A stretch of 64,000 nucleotides of DNA from Bugula neritina (lineage: Eukaryota; Bryozoa; Gymnolaemata; Cheilostomatida; Bugulidae), in assembly GCA_964035545.1 (NCBI GenBank), contig OZ037771.1, positions 5,140,628 through 5,204,627 of the forward strand. Direction: 5' to 3'. Below are positions 1 to 10,700 of this stretch, piece after piece (within the stretch, counting starts at the first letter, position 1; each line of letters starts with the position of its first letter). The notes below the pieces were generated by a model. It saw nothing but the letters and a program-made list of their open reading frames with translations. It was not told where the DNA came from and did not search any database. Made by a program: the position numbers and the translations under genes.

Positions 1-1428
1 GCGCCTGCGGCGATGACTGGTCATCCAGACCCAGTCCCCCACCTTGTATAAAAGTGGGTCGTCAGAGTCACCACTCCTGACCTGCCACTGCTGCTCACGT
101 AGCACCTCGTGAGCCGTCCCCATGCGTTTTACGAGCTTGTCCACGTAGTCGTGGACATTGCTCTCTGGATTCGGAACATGATAGGTTACGTGCTCAGGAA
201 CCCTCGTTTCTTTCCCCAGCATGAGAAAATTAGGGGTCTCCAGTGTACTGGAGTGAGGGGTACTACGGTACGCTCGCATGATCTGCGGCAACACCAAGTC
301 CCACTCTTTCTGGCTCCTACCGATAAGCAGGCTTCTCAGAGAGTCCCCTAGCATTCGGTTGTTCCGCTCCACGACCCCGTTCCCTTGCGGGTGATACGGG
401 GTCGTCCGACTCTGGTTTACCCCCCACATTCTACAGAGATCGCTCATAAGTTGCGACTGAAACTGGGCGCCCTGGTCAGAGTGTATCTGCTCCGGCAAGC
501 CGAAATAGCAGAACACCTGTTGATTCAGAGCTCTGGCCACCGAGGGGGCCGATGCATCTGGAATAGCCAGTGCATCAGCCCACCGCGTGAAATGGTCAGT
601 TAATACCAGTATCCAGTTATTACCTCTCGCTGTAGTGGGCATGGGGCCTACCAGATCGACAGCAACCACCTGCCACGAACGACCGGCATGGAGGCGACGC
701 CTCCCTGCGGTCTCAGTGGGGCGGCCATGCTTGCTAGCTTGGCACACCTCGCACTTCCGCACCCGGAGTCGGACATCCCGGGTCATACCGGGCCAAAACC
801 ACTGGAGTTGAAGACACCTGATCACCCGGCTAGCTCCTGCGTGAGCTTGCTTATGGGTGTCCCAGATCAACTCCCGCCGCAGAGCTGACGGGCAGACTAC
901 CCTCTCTCGTTCACTGCGATTGGTGCCGACTGCCAACGTGATCGTTAGCAGCCCATCGCTGTTGAACCTTAGGGAGTCCCAGCGGTCACAGAAGTACCTA
1001 AACTCAGTACTCTTCACTCGCTGTTCGGCCTCACTCGGCCGCCGTCCCTCCTTCTTGGCCCGGACTAGCTCAGCTACCACTCCTGGTAGCGTGGACTGGA
1101 GCCGACATAGCTCCCTGACGTTCCGAAGCAACGTGGGGTTTGCGTGAAGGTTGTTAACAGCTTTGTTGGGTGATTCGGACAGGAGTTGCCCTTCTTCCCA
1201 GCTGTACACACCCGCTTTCCCCAACTGCGCTTCGACGTCCGAGCGAGGGGGTCCACCGTCCCTGCGCTCGATATTCTGGCATTGCTTACACCCATCTGCC
1301 TGGCGGCGGCTGAGTCCATCTGCATTACCGTGTTTCTTACCGGGTCGATGCTCGATCCGATAAGAAAACTCTGCCAGGATCTCTAGCCAGCGCGCCACTT
1401 GGCTGGATGGTTCTGCCCGTCGACACAG
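1..1428 (-). pseudogene. pol: pol, third segment: end of RNase H and integrase (runs off window)
   Basis: Reading on in the same frame past the TAG, the sequence is open to position 1. It shows the end of RNase H, a spacer, and then the integrase: an HHCC zinc-binding domain (H-X3-H near 845, paired with C-X2-C near 745), and the DD35E catalytic core with Asp near 657, Asp near 475 and Glu near 372. The frame runs off the left edge before the C-terminal domain ends. The only visible lesion in this segment is the TAG that separates it from RNase H. Confidence 0.85.
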
Positions 1429-2805
1429 CTATATCAGGGACGCATGATCCGTCCGAAGCCGGAATGTGCGCCCATATAGATATGGTCTAAAGTGTTTAAC
1501 CGCCTTGACTACTGCCAAGAGTTCCCTCCTGGTTGTACAGTAGTTCTTCTCAGGCGCCGACAGGGCCTTGCTATAGTAAGCCACCACCACCTCGCGACCA
1601 TCTTGGACCTGCGATAGCACAGCCCCCACATTATGGTTACTGGCATCAGTATCCAAAATGTACTCCTTTGCAGGGTCAGGATACGCCAAGATGGGTGCCT
1701 CCACCAGGCGATCCTTCAGGTGGTCAAATGCCTTCTGCTCAGCCTGCGTCCACTGCCATCGCACCCCCTTCGCGGTCAGCCGATTTAACGGCTGTGCAAT
1801 TCCTGCGAAGTCTGGTATGTACTGACGATAGTACCCAACCAGCCCCAGGAACGCCCGCAATTCAGAGAGGTCGACAGGAACGGCCCAGTCCCTTACGGCC
1901 CGTACCTTCTCGGGGTCGGTAGCGACCCCGTCTCGACCAACTACATGGCCCAGGTACTTGACCTCGCGTTGCAGTAATGCACACTTCGAGGGCTTCAGCT
2001 TCAGGTTAGCAGCTTGGAGTCTGTCGAACACCTCCCTGAGTCGACTGACATGTGTGTCGAAGTCGGGGGAGATGACGATGACATCATCGAGATATATGAG
2101 CAAGGTCTTCCAGTGCAGTCCACTCAGGACCTGCTCCATGAGTCGCTGGAAGGTGGCTGGTGCGGACATAAGTCCGAATGGCAACACCTTCCATTTCCAG
2201 AGCCCATCCCGCGTTATAAACGCGGCCTTGTCCTGTGCTTCAGGACTCAGGGGCACCTGCCAATACCCGCTTAACAAGTCCAACGTGCTGAAGAACTTGC
2301 TACCAGCTAAGGCATCGAGCGACTCATCTTGCACGGAGTGGAACTTCCCTACTAGAGACCCAGCCGGTAATTCTACCGGCTCCGTGAAAGGGTTTACGCA
2401 CTGGACCAGGAACTCCCTCCGCTCATCCAGTCTATTCAGACTGTTAGCGAGCTGGACGCCCCCCAGTGCACCTTCCACCACTCCGAGTTCGGAGATCTCC
2501 CTACAGTTCACTCTGCAGCGAACTGTAGCCCGGGAGCGCCCAGGTACAGTACAGCGCTGTACCACCTGCACTCCCCCCACCAAAGGTCGGCCAAATCGGT
2601 CGACACAGGCCAGCTCACGCCCCGCCATCACTACTGCCGACTTGCTAAAGTCGATGTAGCACCTGTGTCGCTTCAGAAATGGCATGCCCAAGATGGCATC
2701 CTCCTTGAGTTGACTGACGATGAAGGTCTCACTGATCATCTGATCACGGACTCTACCAGTCAACTGGATTACCCCATAGAAAGGAATACACGACCCGTCC
2801 GCCAA
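1429..2805 (-). pseudogene. pol: pol, second segment: protease C-terminal half, truncated RT, RNase H
   Basis: The frame opens with the protease flap and the conserved ILG motif, then passes a linker into the reverse transcriptase. The RT palm motif YLDD is present (about 2071-2097), followed by thumb motifs (KYLGHVV, GLVGYYR) and the RNase H domain with its DTDAS start. The N-terminal RT block of about 150 residues that normally precedes the FSTLDL motif is absent: the protease linker joins RT sequence directly near 2325, an in-frame internal deletion. The segment ends at TAG (1429-1431), at a position where the family usually has a coding triplet, and the same frame stays open beyond it. 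Confidence 0.9.
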
Positions 2806-3425
2806 CGTGCCGTGTTCCCCTCATATGGTTCTAGGCTAGCCCTGTCCTTGGCACTGAGAGTGTCGAAGAGACGTCGACTCAGTAGATTTGTGGTACACCC
2901 AGTATCCAACAGGAATGTGGCAGCTTTACCAGCAATTTTGCCGAGGAGGAAATAGCTGCTTCCATATGGCTGAGCGCTCACTGAGCGATTTGTCTCTTGA
3001 GGCGACACCTCATGTGCATGGAATTGGGGATGCACCTGTGCTTTTCGGTTGCGAGGGGGTCGTCGACGTTGCATGGGCGGGCAGGGTACGTCTCGGTCTC
3101 GCTCACACACGGGCGGCCGAGTGAATTCTCGGACTGATGCTCGTGTGGGCAACCGAGGAAAATCCCTGTTGTGCTCCCATTCGTCGTTCACTTCCTCATC
3201 AAGCAAACCTTCAAAGCGGTTTTTGAGTGCCCAAGCCGGAGGTATTGGTGGGCCTTGCGGCCGACTCACTCTCCTTGGGGCTTGCCACTCTGGCGAAGGC
3301 GGCCTCCTCACCCGATGGGGTGGGGGCCGTAGCCTTTGCCTTGGGGGGTTAAACTGAGGCCCACGGTAGGCGGAAGTTACCATGGGCCGTCGCTGTTTAA
3401 CCGCCTCCCACTGCCGCGGGGGCAA
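2769..3425 (-). pseudogene. pol: pol, first segment: linker and N-terminal half of aspartic protease
   Basis: This 218-residue frame overlaps the end of gag. It is rich in Arg and Pro and then reaches the aspartic-protease active-site motif LLDTGC near residue 171. The protease reading frame then leaves this phase: its continuation is found in another frame starting near 2805, so about one base has been lost or gained near 2800. The separation of the active-site motif from the rest of the protease shows a decayed copy, not a normal polyprotein boundary. Confidence 0.85.
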
Positions 3426-4246
3426 TTTCGTAGGAAGTGCCCACCACTACCACAGCCCCAGCATACGGGGCCGCGCCTGTCGGCGACAGCTACCGACGAC
3501 CTCTTGGGTCTCTCGGCTGTCGCCTGCTGGCGCAGTTGCCTGAACTCGGCGAGCAGTTCTCGAATCAAGCTCGTGGTTAAGCTAGATTCGTCTGCTGCTG
3601 CCGCTGCGACTTGTACAGCTGTCTTCGTTGACGACGTCGACACGTCGTCTGCCCCGACTTGCTGTACTGTCGCGCCAGGTCGACTTGCACTGTCGGCTTG
3701 GAAATAGGCATTCCCAAGCCTTAGAGCTCTCTCCATAGTCTCAACTTCGGCCACCAGCAGATGCTGTTTAAGACCGAGGTTGTTAATAGACTGGAGGAAT
3801 GCATCCAGTGCTAGGCTCTGTCGACCATCGGCAGGCAAGTCGCTGTAAGCAACTTGTGCCAGTCGTTCGACTACGGTAGCGTGCTCTCGCAGATTGGTCT
3901 TAGGATTTCTCCTAAGACTCTGCAGTTGCACGCGAGCATCTCGAGCGGTTAATCCAAACCTAGCTCGTATTGCTTCAAATATGTCACTGACATTCTGGCT
4001 TATCCCATAGGGTTTAGCCGGCCCTGTCAGACACAACCGCAGCTGGATCAGAGTAACCCTGTTCGGCCATCCGCAGATGTCCGCCACATCACTGAACTCA
4101 GTGATGAATTGCTCCACATCTTCTTCTCCAGAGAAGGTGGGAGCCCGCAAGTGGTACCTGTCCATAGGCAGCGCTGGGCCGCCTATGTGATCCTCCTCCA
4201 TTGCTGCTGGCTCCTGTCGGGGCGCGTCGACGACTTCGTCGGCCAT
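3377..4246 (-). CDS. gag: Gag polyprotein of the retrotransposon
   Basis: An intact 289-residue ORF starts at the first ATG after the primer binding site. The N-terminal half is a retrotransposon Gag-type capsid region, and near the C-terminus (about residues 260-275) lies one CCHC zinc knuckle of spacing C-X2-C-X4-H-X4-C. Gag forms the virus-like particle and the knuckle binds the element's RNA. The ORF overlaps the following pol segment by about 49 bp in the -1 frame, an arrangement typical of gag-pol frameshift expression. The family assignment is firm; whether the protein is still made is unknown. Confidence 0.9.
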   Translation of the reverse strand: MADEVVDAPRQEPAAMEEDHIGGPALPMDRYHLRAPTFSGEEDVEQFITEFSDVADICGWPNRVTLIQLRLCLTGPAKPYGISQNVSDIFEAIRARFGLTARDARVQLQSLRRNPKTNLREHATVVERLAQVAYSDLPADGRQSLALDAFLQSINNLGLKQHLLVAEVETMERALRLGNAYFQADSASRPGATVQQVGADDVSTSSTKTAVQVAAAAADESSLTTSLIRELLAEFRQLRQQATAERPKRSSVAVADRRGPVCWGCGSGGHFLRNCPRGSGRRLNSDGPW

Positions 4247-4281
4247 CTTACTCCCTGACTAGGGGCATTTGTATTAAGTGA

Positions 4282-4300
4282 GATCCCACCGCTGCCACCA
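4282..4300 (-). other. Primer binding site, complementary to tRNA-Leu 3' end
   Basis: The plus strand reads ATCCCACCGCTGCCACCA, which is the 3' terminus of a typical metazoan tRNA-Leu including the added CCA. On the element's sense strand it starts with TGG directly after the LTR end. This fixes the LTR/leader junction and shows that minus-strand synthesis would be primed by tRNA-Leu. Only 35 bp separate it from the gag start codon. Confidence 0.8.
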
Positions 4301-4301
4301 G

Positions 4302-4624
4302 TGTAGTGAATTTTGCCAGTTCACTATTATTATTTGTGGGTCTACTTAATCAAAGCCACTGCGACAGGTTGTTTACGATAAGATACTTTATTATTTACAC
4401 AAATACAAGAAGGTTATTTACTGCTAGCATGAATAGAAAACGATTACATAATTAGTGAGCTTTAATACACAACTGTTCTAAATGAAGTCCCAAGCTGCTC
4501 TGCCGGCTAGCTACTCAGCGCACTGCAACTACGAGTAGCTAGCTCCACCTGCTATCAATTAGTGTCACTGTCCTGATTGGTGGCTACTAATGGTGCCACT
4601 GCTGTCCATAGTTACACTCCGACA
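4302..4624 (-). repeat. 5' LTR of the Ty3/gypsy element
   Basis: On the minus strand the block begins TGTCGGAGTG at 4624 and ends in ACA at 4302, one base before the primer binding site, fitting the usual TG...CA LTR termini. It contains a polyadenylation signal AATAAA (plus-strand TTTATT at 4387-4392). The outer boundary is inferred from the TG start because the partner LTR is not in the window; another TGTG start lies about 15 bp further right. The inner boundary is firmer because it is set by the primer binding site. Confidence 0.6.
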
Positions 4625-4944
4625 GTGTCGAACTCACAAGATACATAATCAATATAGAGTAAACCTTTTCGATTAATACAATAATACTTGCACCACTAAA
4701 ATCTACCACAGTATTTTGCACTCTCTACATAATAGCTATTCAATAGAAAACAATAACACACTGTTATAAGTAATGATCAACAAATATATATCAAAAGTAG
4801 ATTACAGTAAACGCATAAAACATTCATATATACTAGACCAGCTACCTTTTCTTATAACATATCTCAGAGTTGTATGGCTCATGACATCGGAGTTTACATG
4901 AATTACGTGTTAGTTCTGATATAAACAGATAAACTTAACATTAC
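4625..4944. other. Gap between retrotransposon and the unrecognised gene
   Basis: AT-rich sequence without a convincing ORF or repeat. If the gene continues past its exon at 4945-5118, this is intron sequence interrupted by the retrotransposon; if it ends at 4912, it is 3' flank. Confidence 0.3.
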
Positions 4945-7265
4945 CTAACACCTGTATTGAGTCTGGCGTCCTCATAGAACACTGATAGTTGACGCTATAA
5001 TCCAGTTCTTGGATATGACTTCTAATAACTGAGCTGTCACTATACATCCATTGCTCACAGAGCTTCTTTGAAGTTGTCTCCTTATCCGGGGGACTTCTCC
5101 ATTGAGCTTGCAACACTTCTGTGTTTAACAAAAAAATAAAATTTAGAATAAAACACATTTCAATACTTGAAGCTTGAGGTGGCTAGCTTTTTCACAAAGA
5201 GAAATTTATTGCTAACATAGGGCAATATATTGTACAATGATTTATAGAAGTTGTCTTACCTCCATTGCAATATTCATGAAAGCATGGAATTCTAAGAATA
5301 GCACAATCTTTACAGAATGTTATGCTTAATGTCAAAGCTGTAACTTGATCCAAGTGGTAGTCTCGGAATCCATTGTGACAGCAAAGTGGATAGTTGGGCT
5401 CATGATACAAATGTGCTTCCCCTGAATACTAAGTTAGACATAGGAAATGTTTATACTAATAGCTAATTAATAATTGTGGCACAAATGTTGAGGTGTTATG
5501 CTGAAACTGGTGAGCGGTAAACTGATGAATCACATGAAAATCATTCTAGCTTTTTATTGTCTGGCACAAAGTTGGGTGTGTACAGTGTGATGATTCAATT
5601 GGAAATATCTGGTGTCTAAAAATATCGATATATGTTTTTCTCTACCAGAATTAGAGATGAGATGTCCTGTCATAATATAATGGTCTTTGTTGAGCTGTGT
5701 GGTTTATAAGAACTTTATTGTTGAACTTACTTTTACAAGTAAGACATCTGCTTTTATATTAAATTGACAAGTCTAGAAAATACTATCACATTCCACACTA
5801 TGCATGAAATGTGTAGAACAGGCACTATTCATTGGCACGATAAAGAGTGACTAAGAACGTAAAAAATTATTTCGGAATAATACTTGCAACACATTTGTGT
5901 GCCATATACTAATTATAAGTGTAGGCAAAAGAGAGTGATATATATTGTAACAGTTTATAACGTAAAATTTATGACATGGTCATGTTAAAATTCGAAACTG
6001 TTGAAGCATTAAACAGTTTTAGTATCAAGCTAAAATTATTTTAAGTCAACAGCCAAATACAGTCTCATTTATTTTAAATTTTGCTTAATGAAAAATGCAG
6101 AAAAACTGTCTTATGCTCTTGTAATCAAGAAGACAAGCACTGCTAGCTTTTAGAAACAGAGAAACATCTCTTAGCCTAGGGCCACACGGTGCGTATTTTT
6201 GGATGTGAACATTTAAACCACAAGTAGAAAAGGTGTCCACTGTATGCGTTGAGAAAACATTCGCACTTGTCGCTCAGCATTCTGAACGCAAGTGCGAATC
6301 GTCTCTGTCGTCGTCACCTAATTGGCTGGTAGTAATTTAGCGAGCCCAATTCTTTTATTTTAGTGCTAGATTCCAGTAAATTGCGTTTTCTTAAAAGCGA
6401 GTGCGATTTAAAAATGAAAGCTTTATTTATCCCGCATCACTGACGCTACAGTGAACACCTTTGCTACCTGTGGTTTCAATTTTCGCATGCGAAAATACGC
6501 ACAGTGTGGCCCTAGGCTAACTTTATCTAGCAACCAGTGGTTGCTATAGTTGATTCTAACAAATCATATGTGCACATAATAGACATCATGTCAAGTATGC
6601 TGGTTTTACTAGCACAAACAACCACACTGTACAGAGATGTTATTAGACACTCGTATTTGATTAATATTTTAGTCCTACCTCCACTGATATTTCACAGATG
6701 CCAATATTGACTGGACTGTTGGTTCTTAATGCTCTAAACCGTATTTGAAACGCCCAAATACCACTAGTTCGGGGGAGAATATTGTAATCGCTTTCTACAT
6801 TCAACTTGAGTATTCCATACGGACTTTCAAGCTCACCCTCTAAAATTGTAATTCGCAACAACTTTGTGATATCCAAATGCTTCAACAGCTAACTGCCAAT
6901 CAAAACATTGTCTATAAAAGCAAAATTATAATTCTTGCCAAAACTAAGATCCAGAATATCTGCTTCAATGAATGTGCTATATCAATTAATTAGTTTTGTT
7001 GAACAGCTACATGTGACATAATAGTTCTCATATATTATCTTATATTATACCCTGATGCAGTAACGTACCAAAAGTAGAGATAAAAGGCAAGTTTCTAGAG
7101 ACATCATTGAGCACCTTCAGAGTCACACTGTATGGTATGTTCCTAGTGTTCAGGAATAGATGTAAGCTTATAATGTCTGTATATTTGAAGAATGACAGAG
7201 AGAATAGATTTCCAGATGAGCACTGTAGGATAAATATAAACAGTTATTATTATCATTTCTATTAG

Positions 7266-7355
<90 letters not shown>

Positions 7356-7694
7356 ATATATATATATATAATACCGATAATAATATAATAATAATAATAT
7401 ATATCGCGATATATATTATTATACTCACTGCTGGATCATCATCCAATGAGTAAGCATCTGTGAGTCCATCAACTGGTTCATTCACTCGACTACCACCAGT
7501 TCTAATCAATGGTAAATTATCATCATAGTTAGGATAAGCGAGTCTTACAACAATGTCACACACTGTCCAGGGCTCAACAGTGGTAGAACAACTGCCTGGT
7601 GATTCACATGGTGCAGTACGATGTATGATGTTGACATACTTTCCAAGGAGGCCTTCTTTTCTAGGTAAATCTACGGACAAAGCACATTAAGATC

Positions 7695-7747
<53 letters not shown>

Positions 7748-10700
7748 ATACATATAAAAATAAAACAATAATATGATTGTGACTGTGGATTTAGTAGAGG
7801 CTATTAGCTGTGTGATACTTTTATTTTATACTCCAAGAAAAAAAAGCAGAAAATATCGGTAGTGGTATTTTTGTATATAAAACATATAACATCTCATGTT
7901 GAAAAACGACTAGTTAATAATTGAAGCCCATGACAGTCTACCTCACTCCCTCAATAACAGCAATGTATCGCAAGACTTTATATAAACTAATAACAGTATA
8001 ATATATGGTTTATTATTATACACTCAAAAGTCTCATAGCTTGTAAATTTCTAGATAGCTAAAAGTTGTAATAGCACCATATTGAAGTATAATGCCAGAAA
8101 TTCTTCCAGGTATGCAATGAGCAGCAGAAAAATAGTAATATTAGCCTACTGTAGGGGTAAGGGGGGCACAATTGACATAGGGATACAATAAGCTGGTCAA
8201 ATTGCGAGAGCGCTCCTTGACTTAGAGTTATGATTTTGTCTTTAATAAAAAAACAATGTCATAATTATTCAGCCATAGCTGAAAATACAATGCATTGTAT
8301 TTTCAACACTTGCGGTGTATACATGTTGAAGAGGCGAGTCAAAAAGTGTCTTTACCCACATTTTGTAAATTTTTTAAGATGTCATTAAAGCTTTATAACT
8401 TTTTACACTCAAAGGTGACACGCCTAGTTTTCACTGACATTGTTTTCATTGCTTGTCTTTACATTGCCTAACTAGTATATAATAGTAAATTTCAAAATAA
8501 TTTTTTTTGAGCTATATTTATCTTTGACTTGACCACATGAGGCACAATGGGCCACACTGATTGGGGCACAATGGGCCACCTGACCATTGCACCCTAATCA
8601 CTGTTATTAGTTTGTTTGCCCAAAAAATTAGTTGAAATGATAGTAAAATCCATAGATATAGCCATTTCTGACCATCAATTTTTGTAAAATATGAAAGACA
8701 TTATGATAAGAGTACCAAACTACAAGGTTAAGCTGCCCTCATATACATCTGGTGAAGTTATAGCTTTGCCATTTTATACATCATACAAAATACTCTGCTG
8801 TTGCTACTAAGAACTAGTTATGATATTTATTATACATTATATTATTGAGAGAATATACAAGTATTTAATTAAAGTAAATTGTGATTTGCTTATTTTCTCC
8901 CCCCTCCCTTCCGCATTCCAGCCACAAACTTTAGCTGTGGTTCGTAGAAAAAAATTCACCCAGAATTTTGTAGTGCATGTTACTAAAGTTTTTTTCTAAT
9001 GAAAATTCCTGTGAGTTGGAAATAGAAAAACCCATGTTTAGTTCTAAACTTTAGCTGTGGTTCATAGAAAAAAATCCACCCAGAATTTTGTAGTGCATGT
9101 TACTAAAGTTTTTTTCTAATGAAAATTCCTGTGAGTTAGAAATAGAAAAAAAACCATGTTTAGTTCTAAACAGTATCATAACGGCACTGTAGAAATGTGT
9201 GATGTGCGTTGATTTTGCCTACCCTGCTACCTGTGGTGGCACAAAGTGTGCAGCTAAAACATGATTTTTTCTGTAGATCTGAAAGATTATTTTTATTCCT
9301 TTGTATATATTAAATAAATAAAAATCAGACGCAACAAAATCAGCAAAGTTTCAATATATTTGTTGTGTCCCACCCAGTGGCCCATTTTACATAGGTACTG
9401 GTGCACAATGGGCCAGGTTTTTCGTCATGAAAACTTTGTTATTCCGAAGGTTGTGTAAGAGATAGAAACAACAAACTGATACCTATAATAGACAACTGGT
9501 GTAGCATTTAGACTAGAGATTATTGAACTAGTAACCTAAAAACAGATGAACGAGTGCAAACAACTCAAAGTTTGGCCCATTGTGCCTCCCCCTCCCCTCC
9601 TCCCCCGTTACCTTTATTATCTATATTCTAGTGGCTGCCAATCTGTTACTAACTAATTTGGATGCAATGTAAGTAAATAAGTTAGGAATTTTATCATTAT
9701 AGTAAAAATACCATCAACTAAGTTAGTTTGAGTTTCATAATGTACCAACACTAAAAACCTGTCTATTTGATAGCAGTAGCTTATACAAACAGAGTAACAG
9801 ATTTCCTGTTTTAAGCTGTGAAAGTTTAAAATAAGTAATTTTTAGCTTCAACGTCAAATAATGGTGGCATAATGTTTAGAGTTCTAAAAAGTCAAAAATT
9901 CACTTATTATTGTATCTCATACGCTCATATAATAAAGTGAATTTTTGACCATTTAACACTCTATATATGCAATACCATTTTCTGATATGAAAGAAAAAAT
10001 TAAAATTATGTTCTTTGCTTGAACCTTGTAAAACAACTCTCTTATTTTAGTCAGATGCAAACTTTAGAAATTAATTAATATTCTTGACCTGTATGTGTAA
10101 TTGTCATCATTTTTGTTGTACATTCACATGAAATAAGACAAAGATATCTTATATATTAAAAGAACCTTCAATGGGTTGGAGAGACTGGATATACTTGGCA
10201 TCTGTCACATCTTCGTAGTCGTGATTATCTGATATCTGTGCTTCTAAGAAGACTTCCATCTCAAACAAGTTGTCGGTATACGATGAAGCTCTGCATGGGA
10301 CTTGGAAAAGTTTTTGTTGGATGAGGGTTTTTCTAAAATAAATTTGAATAGCAATACTTATAATTGTATACATTGTGATGTTTTAACATTCTAGTATGAA
10401 GAAACAGGCAAAGTTTATATGGCACATCATATTATTGCCTGGTGTAAGTGAACAGGTGAAATATCTATGATATATCATATTACCTGCTGTTAACATTTAG
10501 GTAGATGCCAGCAAAAACACTGTCGATACTAAACTTCAGGTCTAATTGCACGCTATTCAAGAGTTGTGCCAGTTCTGTATTAGAAAAGGGTAGTGGCAGC
10601 GTTGCAACAAGTTTTGTGTTTAAGTAAAGAAATGCAGAGGCATTATCTCGGTGAACTGCCAAACACACGTGACACAGATTTCTCGCTGTTAAGTTGCCTT

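Larger units (their letters stand above)
1..4624 (-). mobile_element. Ty3/gypsy LTR retrotransposon, defective, 3' end outside window
   Basis: The element reads leftward: 5' LTR (4302-4624), primer binding site (4282-4300), gag (3377-4246), then protease, reverse transcriptase, RNase H and integrase down to position 1. The domain order PR-RT-RH-IN is the Ty3/gypsy order. The region is clearly richer in G+C than its AT-rich surroundings, as expected for a relatively recent insertion. The copy is not functional: the protease is frameshifted near 2800, the N-terminal part of the RT domain is missing near 2325, and an in-frame TAG occurs at 1429-1431. The 3' LTR and one target-site copy are outside the window, so LTR identity and insertion age cannot be judged. 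It lies just downstream of the last recognised exon of the minus-strand gene at 4945-17255. Confidence 0.95.

Noticed and set aside
1958-2659. Plus-strand ORF of 233 codons
   Set aside because: Antisense shadow of the retrotransposon protease and RT frame.
6840-6900. Exon start at GGCAG near 6893 for exon 6679-6839
   Set aside because: The phase from the previous exon leads to an immediate stop; the TTTTAG acceptor at 6840 fits.
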